Source: Planctomycetota bacterium
GTDB taxonomy: Bacteria > Planctomycetota > B15-G4 > JADJEK01
DNA length: 64,000 nucleotides
Direction of reading: 5' to 3'
Assembly: GCA_016709145.1 (NCBI GenBank)
Contig: JADJEK010000001.1
Location: forward strand, 1,116,001 to 1,180,000
Every line of letters starts with the position of its first letter. Position 1 is the first letter of the stretch. The position numbers and the translations under genes are program-made. The notes beneath the pieces are model-generated. The model saw nothing but the letters and a program-made list of their open reading frames with translations, was not told the DNA's origin and did no database searches. Shown here in pieces: positions 33,576 through 42,803 of the stretch.

Positions 33576-34091
33576 ATGCGAACTGCGCGCAAGCTCCTCG
33601 AACGCAAACTCGTGAACGAGCGTCGCCTCGGCGAGATGCTGATCGAGGAAGGTCTGCTCACCGAGGACCAACTGAACGCCTCGATGAAGGATCAGCAGGC
33701 CGGTCATGGCCCGCTGACGGAACTGCTGGTCCAGAACGGCTTCGTGAACGAGTGGGACCTCGCGAAGTGCCTGGTCTCGAAGCTGCAACTGCCGTTCATC
33801 TTCACCGAGACCTACGACATCCCGCGCGACGCGCAGGAAGTCCTGCCAGCGGCCGTCTTGCACCAACACCGCATCGTTCCGCTCGATCTGTTCGGCAAGA
33901 CTTTGTTGCTCGCGACCACGGGCAACATCACCCAAGAGATGGTCGAGGAGATCGAGCTCTCGACGAACCACGACATCAGCCTGTACGTGGCGACGATCTC
34001 GGACGTCCAGCTCACGCTGCGCACCAAGTTCCCGCTGGCCAAGGTCGCGGACCAGGTCTCGCAGCGGTTCGATCAGCTCTTCAAGGAATGA
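33576..34091 (+). CDS. stand-alone MshEN (GspE N-terminal) domain protein
   Basis: 171 residues from the ATG at 33576; an in-frame GTG 27 bases earlier is possible. The sequence is the N-terminal domain of type II secretion / type IV pilus ATPases: LGEMLIEEGLLTEDQLNASMKDQQ, WDLAKCLVSKLQLPFI, VLPAAVLHQHRIVPLDLFGKTLLLATT. The ATPase domain is missing altogether, so it cannot power secretion. In some proteins this domain binds cyclic di-GMP, which suggests an adaptor or sensor. Confidence 0.8.
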   Translation: MRTARKLLERKLVNERRLGEMLIEEGLLTEDQLNASMKDQQAGHGPLTELLVQNGFVNEWDLAKCLVSKLQLPFIFTETYDIPRDAQEVLPAAVLHQHRIVPLDLFGKTLLLATTGNITQEMVEEIELSTNHDISLYVATISDVQLTLRTKFPLAKVADQVSQRFDQLFKE

Positions 34092-34134
34092 ACGCGGAGC
34101 ACGACGCGCGCGAACGAGTCGCGGCGCGAACGGC

Positions 34135-34476
34135 TCACGTCTTCGGTTCCGAGTCCGGCGGCTTCGGCGTGTCTTGAACCGACGGCGCCGCAGTCGAGCT
34201 CGGCGGCTCGGCCGGCAACGCCGGCGGGCCCGCGGGGTACTTCGGCTCGCGAGCGATCGCGGACTTCGGCGGCTCGATCTTCAGGCTCGGCCGGTCGACC
34301 TCGGACTGAAGCTCGCGCGTCAAGCGCTGCGCTTGTCGCTTGAGCTCCCCGACGGTGCGACCCACTTGCCGCAACACGTCCGGCAACTTGCCCCCGAACA
34401 GCAGGAGCGCGACCAGGCAGATCAGGAACGCCTCCTGAAAGCCGACGTCGAGGAATGCGAGGTGGGGGGCGAACAT
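34135..34476 (-). CDS. TatA/TatB-like twin-arginine translocase protein
   Basis: 113 residues from the ATG at 34476; an ATG 27 bases upstream is possible. One N-terminal transmembrane helix (EAFLICLVALLLFGGKLPDVLRQVG) with the FGGK/LP hinge, then an amphipathic helix (RTVGELKRQAQRLTRELQSE) and a long Pro/Ala-rich tail. These are TatA-family features; TatA and TatB cannot be told apart. It starts shortly after lptD ends and is probably co-transcribed with the envelope cluster. No tatC nearby. Confidence 0.8.
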   Translation of the reverse strand: MFAPHLAFLDVGFQEAFLICLVALLLFGGKLPDVLRQVGRTVGELKRQAQRLTRELQSEVDRPSLKIEPPKSAIAREPKYPAGPPALPAEPPSSTAAPSVQDTPKPPDSEPKT

Positions 34477-34521
34477 GGGCACCAGCGTAGCGCGCTCGAC
34501 CATCGCGTCGAACGACCGCGA

Positions 34522-37287
34522 TCACTTCTCCGTGTCGTCGACCCGTTGTGCTTCGCCTTCGGCGAACGCAGGCTCGTCGAAGATCGGCGTCAGGTCGTAG
34601 CCGTCCGATAGAGCGGTCTGGAACCGATCGCGTTCGGCGCGGCGGAAGAACGCGATCGGCGTCACGGTGAACCCGAACCCGGTCCCGATGCCCGACGTCG
34701 GTCCGCCGATCCCGAACTCGAACATCCAATCCGCCGTTCGACGCCGCAACACGATGCGCGTCTGCGTCCCGGTGCCTTCGCCGAGATCGAACTGCTCGAG
34801 CAGCACGACCTCCCACAACCGCGTCGCCTGATACGCGATCTCGAACGTGATCGCGCTGAGGTCCTTCGAGCGTTCGGTCGGAGTGAAACCATCGAGCACG
34901 AGCGTCGGACTGGTACGACCGCGCGAGGCGTACGAGTACGACAGGCGCGTGTAGAGGTCCGGTCCGGGCTCGGTCTTGAACTCGATCTTGAACTTGTCGA
35001 ACGTGCCGTCGTTCCAGTTCCACAGCGCCGTCGTGCGCAGCGACGATCGCCGCAGCAGGTAGACGTCGAGATCGGGGCGATAGACGCCTTCGACGAAGAA
35101 GTCGCCGATCGTGTCGGCGTCTTCGTCACGACCGTTCTCGAACACGAACGGCTGCTGCACGTCGAACTCGAGGAACGTGATCGACTCCGGCCCGAAGCGC
35201 GTCATGCGGCGCGTCTGATAACGACTGCGCACGCCGGGCACGATCGCGTGCAGCGTGTCGAAGAATTCCACGCTGTCGTACGGCACGAGCTCGGTCGAAT
35301 CGGCCGTCGAGACGAACGTGTAGCGGTGGCGCAGCGTCGGCTCGACCACGTGGCGGATGCCGTGGATGTTCCAGAAGTCCGATTCGTACTCGGAGTCGGT
35401 GCGCCAGAACTGCGTCGTGACGTTGTAGCCGACGGTCATCGCTTCGCGGAACGCGCCGCCGCCGTCGATCTTGGCGTCGCCGAGCCACATCGTGACGCGG
35501 TTCTCGAAATACGGATCGACGCCGAAGATGCCCACCTCGAACGGCAGGTTCAGACGCTCGATGTCGTCGAACCGCAACGCGGTGCCCTCGGAGAACACGT
35601 AGTCCTCGTCGTCCTCGAAGTCGGCTTCGTCGTCGAACTCGTCGTCGTCGAAATCGTCCTCGAGGTCGTCGTCGTCCGTCGCCGAGCGATTGACGAGCGC
35701 GACCTCGGAGCGATGCGTCCAGTACAGGCGCGCGGGTTCATCCATGCCGAGCGCGTCGGCGAAGTCGGGGAACTCCGTCAGCGGTCGCGAGATCACGTCG
35801 TACGTGAACTGTGGCAAGTACTGCGTCTGTGTCTGCCACGAGTTCAACTTGAAGCGCGCGAGCGCGGTCGCCGCCGAGTCGCCGTCGACCTTTTTCAGGT
35901 ACGCGTACGTCTCGGGCTCCTTGTCGCTCTTGTCCTCGTCGGGGATGAACTCCTTCAGGAAGCCCCGATCACTGATGAAGTTGACCTCGGTGTCGAACTG
36001 GTAGTCGTCGGGCAGAAAGAAGCGGTTCTGGCTCTTGAAGCGTCCGCGATTCCCGGACGTGCCGGAGTCGGCCACCTCGGTCTCGTCCTCGCCCGAGTAG
36101 TCGTAGATCCAGAAGAACTGCGTCGAACCGAAGTACTTCTTCTCGCCCTGGTCCGACGTCTCGTAGTCGATCCCGCCGCCGAGGCCGAGACCGCGCGCCG
36201 TGTAGAGGTTCACGTCGGCGAACCAGTTGCCCTCGAACTCACCCTCGATCCCGAGCTCTTTGTTGAACCGATCGCCCGCGTCGAAGAACGTGTTGCCCCA
36301 ACGCGTGGTCGCGAACGCGCCGTACTTGGTCGAGAAGCCGAACGAGTAGCCGATCAACGGGATCGGACTCTGATTGCCCGTGCGGATCGTGAAGTACGGT
36401 GCCGTCAGCAGCGGTACGTCGCCGAGCATGAAGCGATTGCCGTAGCCCGTCGCGCGGCCGCCGTACTCGTTGGCCTTCTGCTCGAACACGAGTCGATCCA
36501 TCTGGATCTCGTAACCCGGCTTACCGAGCGTCGACGTCGTGAAGCGCGCGTTCTCGGCTTCGTAGAGGCCGTCGGCGACACCGCGGATCTCGGCGGCACG
36601 GATCACGATCGGCGTCGGCGGGTTCTTCGGGTCGAACGGATCGGGCTTCTCCTTCTTCTTCTGCGAGCGCACGTCGGCGAACGAGGCCGATTGCAGATCG
36701 GTGCGGATCTCGCCGCCGACGATGACGCGGCGGTTCTCGATCACATTGAGGTAGACCTTCTCGGCCTGGAAGATCGTGCGACCTTCGAGCGAGAGATAGA
36801 CGTCGCCGTCCGCGAAGATCTCGCGCACCTTGCCGGCCGAACCGGGCACGAGGAACGACGACATGTCGGTGGCGGCGTCGCCCGTTTGCGACTTCGATTC
36901 GCGCGGCAGCTCGGTCGCGAACGGGAAACCGTCCTTGCCCTCGGGCAGTTTCGACTTGCCCTGCTGATCGTCGTCGAACCAGATCAGGATGTTCTGCGCG
37001 ATCAGGCGCATCTGCCCGTAGACGATCTCGGAACCGCCCGCGATCGCGAGCACGCGCACGGTGTCTTCGTTCGCCGGATCACCTTCGCGCAGGTTGAACA
37101 ACTGACCGGCGACGTTGTTCACGTACAGCTCGGGCGGAGGTGGCGTCGTCGCGGGAACGTGTGCCTCGAGGCCCGTGATGTTGGAGCCCGTGTCCTGCGC
37201 GGCGCACGGCAACGCGAACGTCAGCGCGAACAGCGCTGCCGCCGGGATCGCCCGTTGCCATCGGCTCGTCGTACCGCTCAAGCCCAA
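34522..37287 (-). CDS. lptD: LPS-assembly protein LptD-like outer membrane protein
   Basis: 921 residues from a TTG at 37287, 13 bases after the preceding stop, with AGAGG just upstream. Signal peptide AAALFALTFALPCAAQ. The N-terminal half is an OstA-type periplasmic domain (GSEIVYGQMRLIAQN, GDVYLSLEGRTIFQAEKVYLN, VIRAAEIRGVADGLYEAENARFTT). The remainder is LptD-like barrel sequence (LGDVPLLTAPYFTIR, GGGIDYETSDQG, HVVEPTLRHRYTF). Residues about 535-561 are an extreme run of Asp/Glu, presumably a loop. It would insert LPS in the outer leaflet; context with kdsC/kdsD supports this. Confidence 0.85.
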   Translation of the reverse strand: MGLSGTTSRWQRAIPAAALFALTFALPCAAQDTGSNITGLEAHVPATTPPPPELYVNNVAGQLFNLREGDPANEDTVRVLAIAGGSEIVYGQMRLIAQNILIWFDDDQQGKSKLPEGKDGFPFATELPRESKSQTGDAATDMSSFLVPGSAGKVREIFADGDVYLSLEGRTIFQAEKVYLNVIENRRVIVGGEIRTDLQSASFADVRSQKKKEKPDPFDPKNPPTPIVIRAAEIRGVADGLYEAENARFTTSTLGKPGYEIQMDRLVFEQKANEYGGRATGYGNRFMLGDVPLLTAPYFTIRTGNQSPIPLIGYSFGFSTKYGAFATTRWGNTFFDAGDRFNKELGIEGEFEGNWFADVNLYTARGLGLGGGIDYETSDQGEKKYFGSTQFFWIYDYSGEDETEVADSGTSGNRGRFKSQNRFFLPDDYQFDTEVNFISDRGFLKEFIPDEDKSDKEPETYAYLKKVDGDSAATALARFKLNSWQTQTQYLPQFTYDVISRPLTEFPDFADALGMDEPARLYWTHRSEVALVNRSATDDDDLEDDFDDDEFDDEADFEDDEDYVFSEGTALRFDDIERLNLPFEVGIFGVDPYFENRVTMWLGDAKIDGGGAFREAMTVGYNVTTQFWRTDSEYESDFWNIHGIRHVVEPTLRHRYTFVSTADSTELVPYDSVEFFDTLHAIVPGVRSRYQTRRMTRFGPESITFLEFDVQQPFVFENGRDEDADTIGDFFVEGVYRPDLDVYLLRRSSLRTTALWNWNDGTFDKFKIEFKTEPGPDLYTRLSYSYASRGRTSPTLVLDGFTPTERSKDLSAITFEIAYQATRLWEVVLLEQFDLGEGTGTQTRIVLRRRTADWMFEFGIGGPTSGIGTGFGFTVTPIAFFRRAERDRFQTALSDGYDLTPIFDEPAFAEGEAQRVDDTEK

Positions 37288-37300
37288 CCGCCTCTCGAAC

Positions 37301-40243
37301 TCACAGCTTCGCCTTCGAGATCTTCTCGTACTCGCCCGGACCCGTACTCACGTCCTGCGAGTCGAGTCGGATCTTCACGCTGGTGCCGTCGTACCGCACG
37401 AAGTCGTTCGGTCCATCCATCTCCGCCCAACACAGCGGTGCCGGCGCGCGCAACTCGATGAAGTTATCGTTCTTGCCGGGCAGCCATTCCGCGACGTCAC
37501 CGCCAGCGCGCAGTGGACGCTCGCCGGCTTGCTCGATCAGCACACGACCCTCGGCGAGGATGCGCTCGATGGCCGGCGCCGAACCGGTGAGGTCCGCGGC
37601 GTCTTGACCGTCGTCGCGTTTCGCGAACGTCACCGTGAGCTTGTCGCAGTGCATCGCGCGATCTTCGATGCCAGCCTGTTCGAACGTGACGACCACGTTC
37701 TGGCGCAGCAGCAAGCGATCGTCGGCGAATCGCACCGGACCCGCGGAGCGCGCGTTCATCGTGCGGAAGTCGGTGTCGGGATCCTGCGCGTCGACGGGCT
37801 GCATGATGACGACCGAGCCGCGATCCGGGCAATCGAGGGACTTCGTGTCCTGATGCAGGATCACGACGTTGCCGCCGACACCGAGCCGCTCCTGGACCTT
37901 CACCTTCGGATCGCTGCTCGAGCGCAACACGAGAGCGTCTTCTTCGTCGTTGCCGTAAACCGTCACTAGCGCGGTGGCCTGATCGAACACCAGGCGATGC
38001 CCGGTGGCGACGATGCCTTCAGCGGGATTCGAGTACCGCGCCCGACCCGTCGCTTCGAGCACGAGCGTCTTCGGCGTTTCGCCGGTCGCTTCGTCCTTGC
38101 GCGGCATCCGCACCACGAGGTGGTCGGAGTCGAGCGTGCCGGGCTCCTTCGGCGCATCGGTCGCGTCGGCCGAGTCCGTGCCGTCGGCGCTCACGACGAG
38201 CAGCTTGCTCGGCACGACCGCGTGCACCGCACCGTCGGCTTCGAGCACGTTCGTGTTCGGATCGAAGTCGATGCGTCGCGCGCGGATCTCGTTGCCGACA
38301 CGCGCTTCGTCGACCAACGTCACGCGAGCGAGCGGCCCAGCGGGTGCCGCGAGGATCGAGACTTTCTGCGACTCGTCCTCGAGGATCTGCAGCTCGACGG
38401 TCTCTCCGTCGCCGTTCACACCTTTCAGCTCGCTGGCGAACGAGACGCCTCCGATCGCGGTGACCTTCGTTCCACCGGATCCCTTGCCGGGAGCGTCGAT
38501 GGTCAGCGAGCGAGCCGCGTTCATCGTCAGGGAGCGCGCGCCGTTCTCATCGACCGTGAGGACGTTCTTGCCTTCGAAGTGCGCGCGGATCGGCGCGCCC
38601 TCGACCGCGGGCGGCGCGATCACAGCGACGCAGTCGGTGCCGACGACGACGATCTGGCGCTCGACGCCGGCGCTCTCGTCGCGAGTCAGATCGATGCGCG
38701 GATTCGGGCGCAGTTCGATCTCGAAATCGGAGGGATCGGTCGCGCCCACCTTCGGACGCACTGCGATGTCGTCGGCGGTGAACGAGCCCTGCGCGAACTC
38801 GCCGCGAGCGCGTAGCCTCGAGTTCAGCCGCTCGAGCTTCATCTGCTCGGCGCCCTCGTCGTCGGTCTCGCGCACGACGAACAAGTCGATCTCTTCGCCG
38901 TCGATGCGGAAGCTGCGCTCGGGCGTAGGGCTCTCGAGCGCGAGGAACGCCGCGTCGCGCAGCAGGATCTTCATGCGCTCGGGCGCGTCTTCGGTCTCGG
39001 CGGCGAGGGGCTCGACGCGGATCAGCGTCTTCGCCGCGGCGTTCAGCAGATCCGTCGCGCCTTCGGTGGAAGCGGTCGTGTCGGTGCCCGGCGTGCCGAA
39101 GCGAGCGTTCTCGATGCGCGCGTCGTTCTTCAGCACGAGCACGTCGCCGAGTTCGACTTTCTCCATCGACAACACTTCGGCGATGAACGTGCCGCGCCCA
39201 TCGACGAGCTTCGAGGGTCGGTCGCGCGTTCCGGTCGCGACGACCTTCGTGATGCGAGTCCCGCCGCCCTCTCCGCTCGGTTCGTCGTCGGCCGGCTTGG
39301 AGTTGTCGAGCGTGATCTCGAGCACGGCGCAATTCAGAGTGGTTCCGTCCTGCGAACCGACCACGTCCTCACGGAACGTCAGCACACCGCTCTTCAGCGC
39401 GGGGTTGCTGGTTTCGGAGCGAACGCCGTCGTCGACCGCGGTGGCGGACGGCACGTAGTCGAACGCTCCCGCGGAGGTGATGCGACGCACCGCGGCATCG
39501 GTCGTGTCGTCGTCGGCGGTCGCGTTCGGGTCGGAGCTCGGCAAGCGGAACGCCGAGCCTTCGACCAAGACGTTGCGTTCGAACGAGAACGCGCCGCGGG
39601 CCTTCGAGTAACGCAGGCCGTCGCCCTCGATGTGCATGCCCTCTTGGTCGATGAACGCGCGCCGCGGCACGTACGTGTTCATCGTCAAGCCTTCGATCTG
39701 CAGCTCGTCGGTCGTGAGCTTCGCAGCGCGCTTTCCGGCCTCGTCGAGGTAGTCGACGACGACGTTCGATTGCAGCAGCAGCGCTTCGATCTCGGAGCCC
39801 GAGAAGCCGCCGGCGACGTCGGGAGCTTCGACGAACGTGATCGCGGCTTCGTCACCGCGCACGATCGCGACCACGCGTTCCTCGGACCCCGGCTTCTTGT
39901 TGAAGATCTGCACTTCGACGTTTCGCGCGCGCGTGCGCTTCGCGACCGCGCCGATCGTCTCGCCGATGACGATCGAGTACTTCTTCACCTTCTCGCCGGT
40001 CTCTTCGAGCGTCTCCATCGCGATGATGCGCGCGCCCTGGACCGCGAGGCTCGATGCGCCGCCGTCGGCGCGTTCGGACGACGACGTCAGCGGCGACGAC
40101 GTCGACGCGTTGGCGTCCGCCGGCGGGGAGAAGCGTCGACGCTTGCCGAAGATGCTCTGCTCCTGGACGAGCAGCACGACGACGAACACGCCGAGCACGC
40201 CGGACAACAACAGCACGAAGCGAACGGAGCGGCGATTCAGCAT
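37301..40243 (-). CDS. giant LptC/LptA (OstA-like) periplasmic bridge protein
   Basis: 980 residues. One N-terminal helix (VRFVLLLSGVLGVFVVVLLVQEQ) anchors it in the inner membrane, as LptC. The rest is repeated beta-jellyroll-like OstA sequence: LTTDELQIEGLTMNTYVPRRAFIDQEG, FVASELKGVNG-like FASELKGVNGDGETVEL, ARYSNPAEGIVATGHRL, MHCDKLTVTFAKRDD and IERILAEGRVLIEQ. It is roughly four to five times longer than LptC or LptA. I infer a single chain that does both jobs, spanning much of the periplasm toward LptD. Overlaps kdsC by seven bases. Confidence 0.8.
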   Translation of the reverse strand: MLNRRSVRFVLLLSGVLGVFVVVLLVQEQSIFGKRRRFSPPADANASTSSPLTSSSERADGGASSLAVQGARIIAMETLEETGEKVKKYSIVIGETIGAVAKRTRARNVEVQIFNKKPGSEERVVAIVRGDEAAITFVEAPDVAGGFSGSEIEALLLQSNVVVDYLDEAGKRAAKLTTDELQIEGLTMNTYVPRRAFIDQEGMHIEGDGLRYSKARGAFSFERNVLVEGSAFRLPSSDPNATADDDTTDAAVRRITSAGAFDYVPSATAVDDGVRSETSNPALKSGVLTFREDVVGSQDGTTLNCAVLEITLDNSKPADDEPSGEGGGTRITKVVATGTRDRPSKLVDGRGTFIAEVLSMEKVELGDVLVLKNDARIENARFGTPGTDTTASTEGATDLLNAAAKTLIRVEPLAAETEDAPERMKILLRDAAFLALESPTPERSFRIDGEEIDLFVVRETDDEGAEQMKLERLNSRLRARGEFAQGSFTADDIAVRPKVGATDPSDFEIELRPNPRIDLTRDESAGVERQIVVVGTDCVAVIAPPAVEGAPIRAHFEGKNVLTVDENGARSLTMNAARSLTIDAPGKGSGGTKVTAIGGVSFASELKGVNGDGETVELQILEDESQKVSILAAPAGPLARVTLVDEARVGNEIRARRIDFDPNTNVLEADGAVHAVVPSKLLVVSADGTDSADATDAPKEPGTLDSDHLVVRMPRKDEATGETPKTLVLEATGRARYSNPAEGIVATGHRLVFDQATALVTVYGNDEEDALVLRSSSDPKVKVQERLGVGGNVVILHQDTKSLDCPDRGSVVIMQPVDAQDPDTDFRTMNARSAGPVRFADDRLLLRQNVVVTFEQAGIEDRAMHCDKLTVTFAKRDDGQDAADLTGSAPAIERILAEGRVLIEQAGERPLRAGGDVAEWLPGKNDNFIELRAPAPLCWAEMDGPNDFVRYDGTSVKIRLDSQDVSTGPGEYEKISKAKL

Positions 40244-40761
40244 GCGCGCGCTCCGAACCCGGCGCCGCGAGCGGCGAGGATCAGGTCCGCGACCTCGCGC
40301 ACCGCTCCATCACCACCGTTCGCGCGCGTGATGAAGCGAGCGAGTTGGATGGCTCCGGGGTGCGCATCCGCGACGGCGATCGGAATGCCGACGCGCGCGA
40401 ACATCGGAGCGTCGTTGACGTCGTCGCCGAGATAGCAGACCTCGTCCGCCGCGAAACCGCGCCGCGCCAGCAGCGCTTCGAGCACGGCGCCCTTGTCCTC
40501 GACGCCGAGGTGGATCTCCGACATGCCGAGATCGAGGGCGCGCGTGCGCACGTAGTCCTCGCCGCGGCCAGACACGATGCCTGTGGCGATTCCGTGCTTG
40601 TTCAGCAATTTGATGCCGAGGCCGTCACGGACGTAGAACGCCTTCATCGCCGTGCCATTCGCGCCGAACCAGAGCTTGCCGTCGGTGAGCACGCCGTCGA
40701 CGTCCATCAAGAACAGACGGACGCGCGCGAACAGGTCGATCGTGAGAGGTTCAGGCTTCAA
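40237..40761 (-). CDS. kdsC: 3-deoxy-D-manno-octulosonate 8-phosphate phosphatase
   Basis: 174 residues, normal. HAD phosphatase without a cap: LFLMDVDGVLTDGKLWF provides the nucleophilic Asp and DxD, GIVSGRG the second motif, and YLGDDVNDAPMF the magnesium-binding motif. Releases Kdo from Kdo 8-phosphate for lipid A/core assembly. Start shares four bases with the kdsD stop. Confidence 0.93.
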   Translation of the reverse strand: MKPEPLTIDLFARVRLFLMDVDGVLTDGKLWFGANGTAMKAFYVRDGLGIKLLNKHGIATGIVSGRGEDYVRTRALDLGMSEIHLGVEDKGAVLEALLARRGFAADEVCYLGDDVNDAPMFARVGIPIAVADAHPGAIQLARFITRANGGDGAVREVADLILAARGAGFGARAC

Positions 40762-41762
40762 CCGACCACCTTCACTTCGAGCAAGTCCTGGACGTCGATC
40801 AGCCCGACCAACACGCCGCGATCGTCGACGACGGGAAGTTGGTCGATCTTCTTCTCGCGCAGCACGCGCATCGCTTCGCCGACGAGATCGTCGAAGCGCG
40901 CCGATTGCGGATTGCGCGTCATGAACTCGGCGATCGGGCGCTTCAAGAACGAGAAGTCGTCACGCTCCTGTGCGGACTCCATGTTCCGGCGGAAGTCGCC
41001 GTCGGTGTAGAAGCCGAGCAGCGCGTCGCCGTCGCCGACGATCGAGACCGCGCCTGGTCGCCCGGGAGCACACGTCATCGCGTGCAACACTTGCGCGAGC
41101 GACATCGACGCGATGACGCGCGGCGACGCTTCGCCCTTGCGCATGATGTCGCCGACGCGCAACAGGCTGCGTCCGAGTGCGCCGCCGGGGTGATAGCGCG
41201 CGAACTCCGCGGGCGAGAAACCACGCGCCGACAACACGGCCATCGCCAACGCGTCGCCCAGCGCGAGCATCACGGTCGTCGACGTCGTCGGCGCGAGCCC
41301 GAGGTGACCCGCGTCTTCGACGTCGCCGTAGCACAGACAGACGTCGGCTTCGGCGCCGAGTTGCGAGTCGGCCTTGCTCGTCATCACGATCAGCGTCGCG
41401 CCGATCGAGCGCAGCGGTTGCACGAGACGCACGAGTTCCGCGGACGAGCCGCTGTTGCTGAACGCGAGCACGATGTCCTGCGCACGCACGCGACCGAGGT
41501 CACCGTGCGCGGCTTCGGTCGGATGCAAGAACAGCGACAGCGTTCCGGTGCTCGCGAACGTCGCCGAGATCTTGCGCGCGATGTGCCCGGCCTTGCCGAT
41601 GCCGGTGCAGATCAATTGGCCGTCGCATGCAAGGATGCGACGCGCCGCGTCGGCGAACGGAGTGCCGAGCTCGCGCGCGAGACGCGCGAGTGCGACGGCG
41701 GCCGCGTCGAGCACGGCTTTGCCTTCGGACAGCACTCGCTCCTGGTCGTTCGTCGTGCGCAT
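40758..41762 (-). CDS. kdsD: arabinose 5-phosphate isomerase
   Basis: 334 residues from the ATG at 41762. SIS domain: CTGIGKAGHIARKISATFASTGT, FLHPTEAAHGDLGRV, and LAFSNSGSSAELVRLVQ, which is the sugar-phosphate site. Two C-terminal CBS modules follow (DIMRKGEASPRVIAS and EFMTRNPQSARFDDL). Converts ribulose 5-phosphate to arabinose 5-phosphate, the Kdo precursor. First gene of kdsD-kdsC-LptC/A-lptD-tatA. Divergent from the M50 protease gene by about 110 bp. Confidence 0.93.
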   Translation of the reverse strand: MRTTNDQERVLSEGKAVLDAAAVALARLARELGTPFADAARRILACDGQLICTGIGKAGHIARKISATFASTGTLSLFLHPTEAAHGDLGRVRAQDIVLAFSNSGSSAELVRLVQPLRSIGATLIVMTSKADSQLGAEADVCLCYGDVEDAGHLGLAPTTSTTVMLALGDALAMAVLSARGFSPAEFARYHPGGALGRSLLRVGDIMRKGEASPRVIASMSLAQVLHAMTCAPGRPGAVSIVGDGDALLGFYTDGDFRRNMESAQERDDFSFLKRPIAEFMTRNPQSARFDDLVGEAMRVLREKKIDQLPVVDDRGVLVGLIDVQDLLEVKVVG

Positions 41763-41874
41763 CGGCAGGATGCTGAACCTCAGCCGAAGAGGGTTCCGCG
41801 ACGAGCTCCTCACCGGCGGACGTGAGGGGTGATTCGAGCCGTTCGCGTCGGGTCGCAAATCCTTGAGGTCCAAC

Positions 41875-42543
41875 ATGCTAGGTGAGTTCGAGTTCAATGC
41901 AAGCCGGCTCGGCACACTCGTCGTGCTGGTGCTCTCCGTGGCGCTGCACGAGGCTGCGCACGCCTTCGCGACCGACGCTCTCGGCGACGACACGCCGCGG
42001 CGGCTCGGACGCGTGACCCTGAATCCCCTGCCGCACCTCGACCCGATCCTGTCGGTGTTGTTGCCGGCGCTCGCGATCTTCACGGGGTCGCCGTTCCTGT
42101 TCGGCGCGGGGAAGCCGGTCCCGTTCGACTTCCGCAACTTGCGTCACCCGGCGCGCGATGCGGCGCTGATCACGTTGGCGGGTCCAGCGTCGAACTTCCT
42201 GCAGGCGGCGCTGTGGTCGACGGCGTACATCGTCGGCTGGCGCAACGACTGGTTCGACACCAACGACCTCGCGTTCGAACTGATCGCCTACGGCGTGCAG
42301 ATCAACCTGGTGCTGGCGCTGTTCAACCTGCTGCCGATCCCTCCGCTCGACGGATCGCGCGTGCTGGGTTGGCTGTTGCCGCGGCAGCTCCAACCGATGT
42401 GGTACGCGCTCGATCGCTTCGCCATCGTGTTCATCGTGGCGCTCGTCTACCTGAGCTTGAAGGTCGACTTGTACGGCACGCTGTTCCATCCGCTGGTGTC
42501 CTGGTGGAAGGACTGGATGATCGAGCTTGCCGCGGGCGGATGA
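41875..42543 (+). CDS. M50 site-2-protease family membrane metalloprotease
   Basis: 222 residues from the ATG at 41875 (TTGAGG seven bases upstream). Zinc motif HEAAH in the first helix (VVLVLSVALHEAAHAFATDAL), and the second ligand motif in LFNLLPIPPLDGSRVLGWLL. LAGPASNFLQAALW is also typical. No PDZ or CBS domain, so this is the small class of uncertain substrate, about five helices. Confidence 0.88.
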   Translation: MLGEFEFNASRLGTLVVLVLSVALHEAAHAFATDALGDDTPRRLGRVTLNPLPHLDPILSVLLPALAIFTGSPFLFGAGKPVPFDFRNLRHPARDAALITLAGPASNFLQAALWSTAYIVGWRNDWFDTNDLAFELIAYGVQINLVLALFNLLPIPPLDGSRVLGWLLPRQLQPMWYALDRFAIVFIVALVYLSLKVDLYGTLFHPLVSWWKDWMIELAAGG

Positions 42544-42803
42544 GCCTTCGATGACCGCGATGGCTTTCGGCGCATCGAGCCACAAGATCGCCGCAAACCT
42601 ATTTCAGCAATGGACTAGTGCCAAAGCGCGCGGCGCCTCCGGCGGACCGACAGGCCGCGCCGAGCGCGTGCCGGCCCCGCCGCGGTCGCCCACGGCCCCG
42701 TGGCGAGCAACCTTACGCAACACGTCGCGCGAGCGGAGCCAGCTTCGTCACGCCGACGCTCATGCCTTCGCTGCAACCGGCTGTTAGACTCCCGCGCTTC
42801 GTC
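42544..42803. other. 260-bp gap before scpA
   Basis: Non-coding between the M50 protease gene and scpA, both plus strand. A GC-rich stretch (42630-42705) is present. No hairpin with long arms, promoter or RNA gene recognised. Confidence 0.35.
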
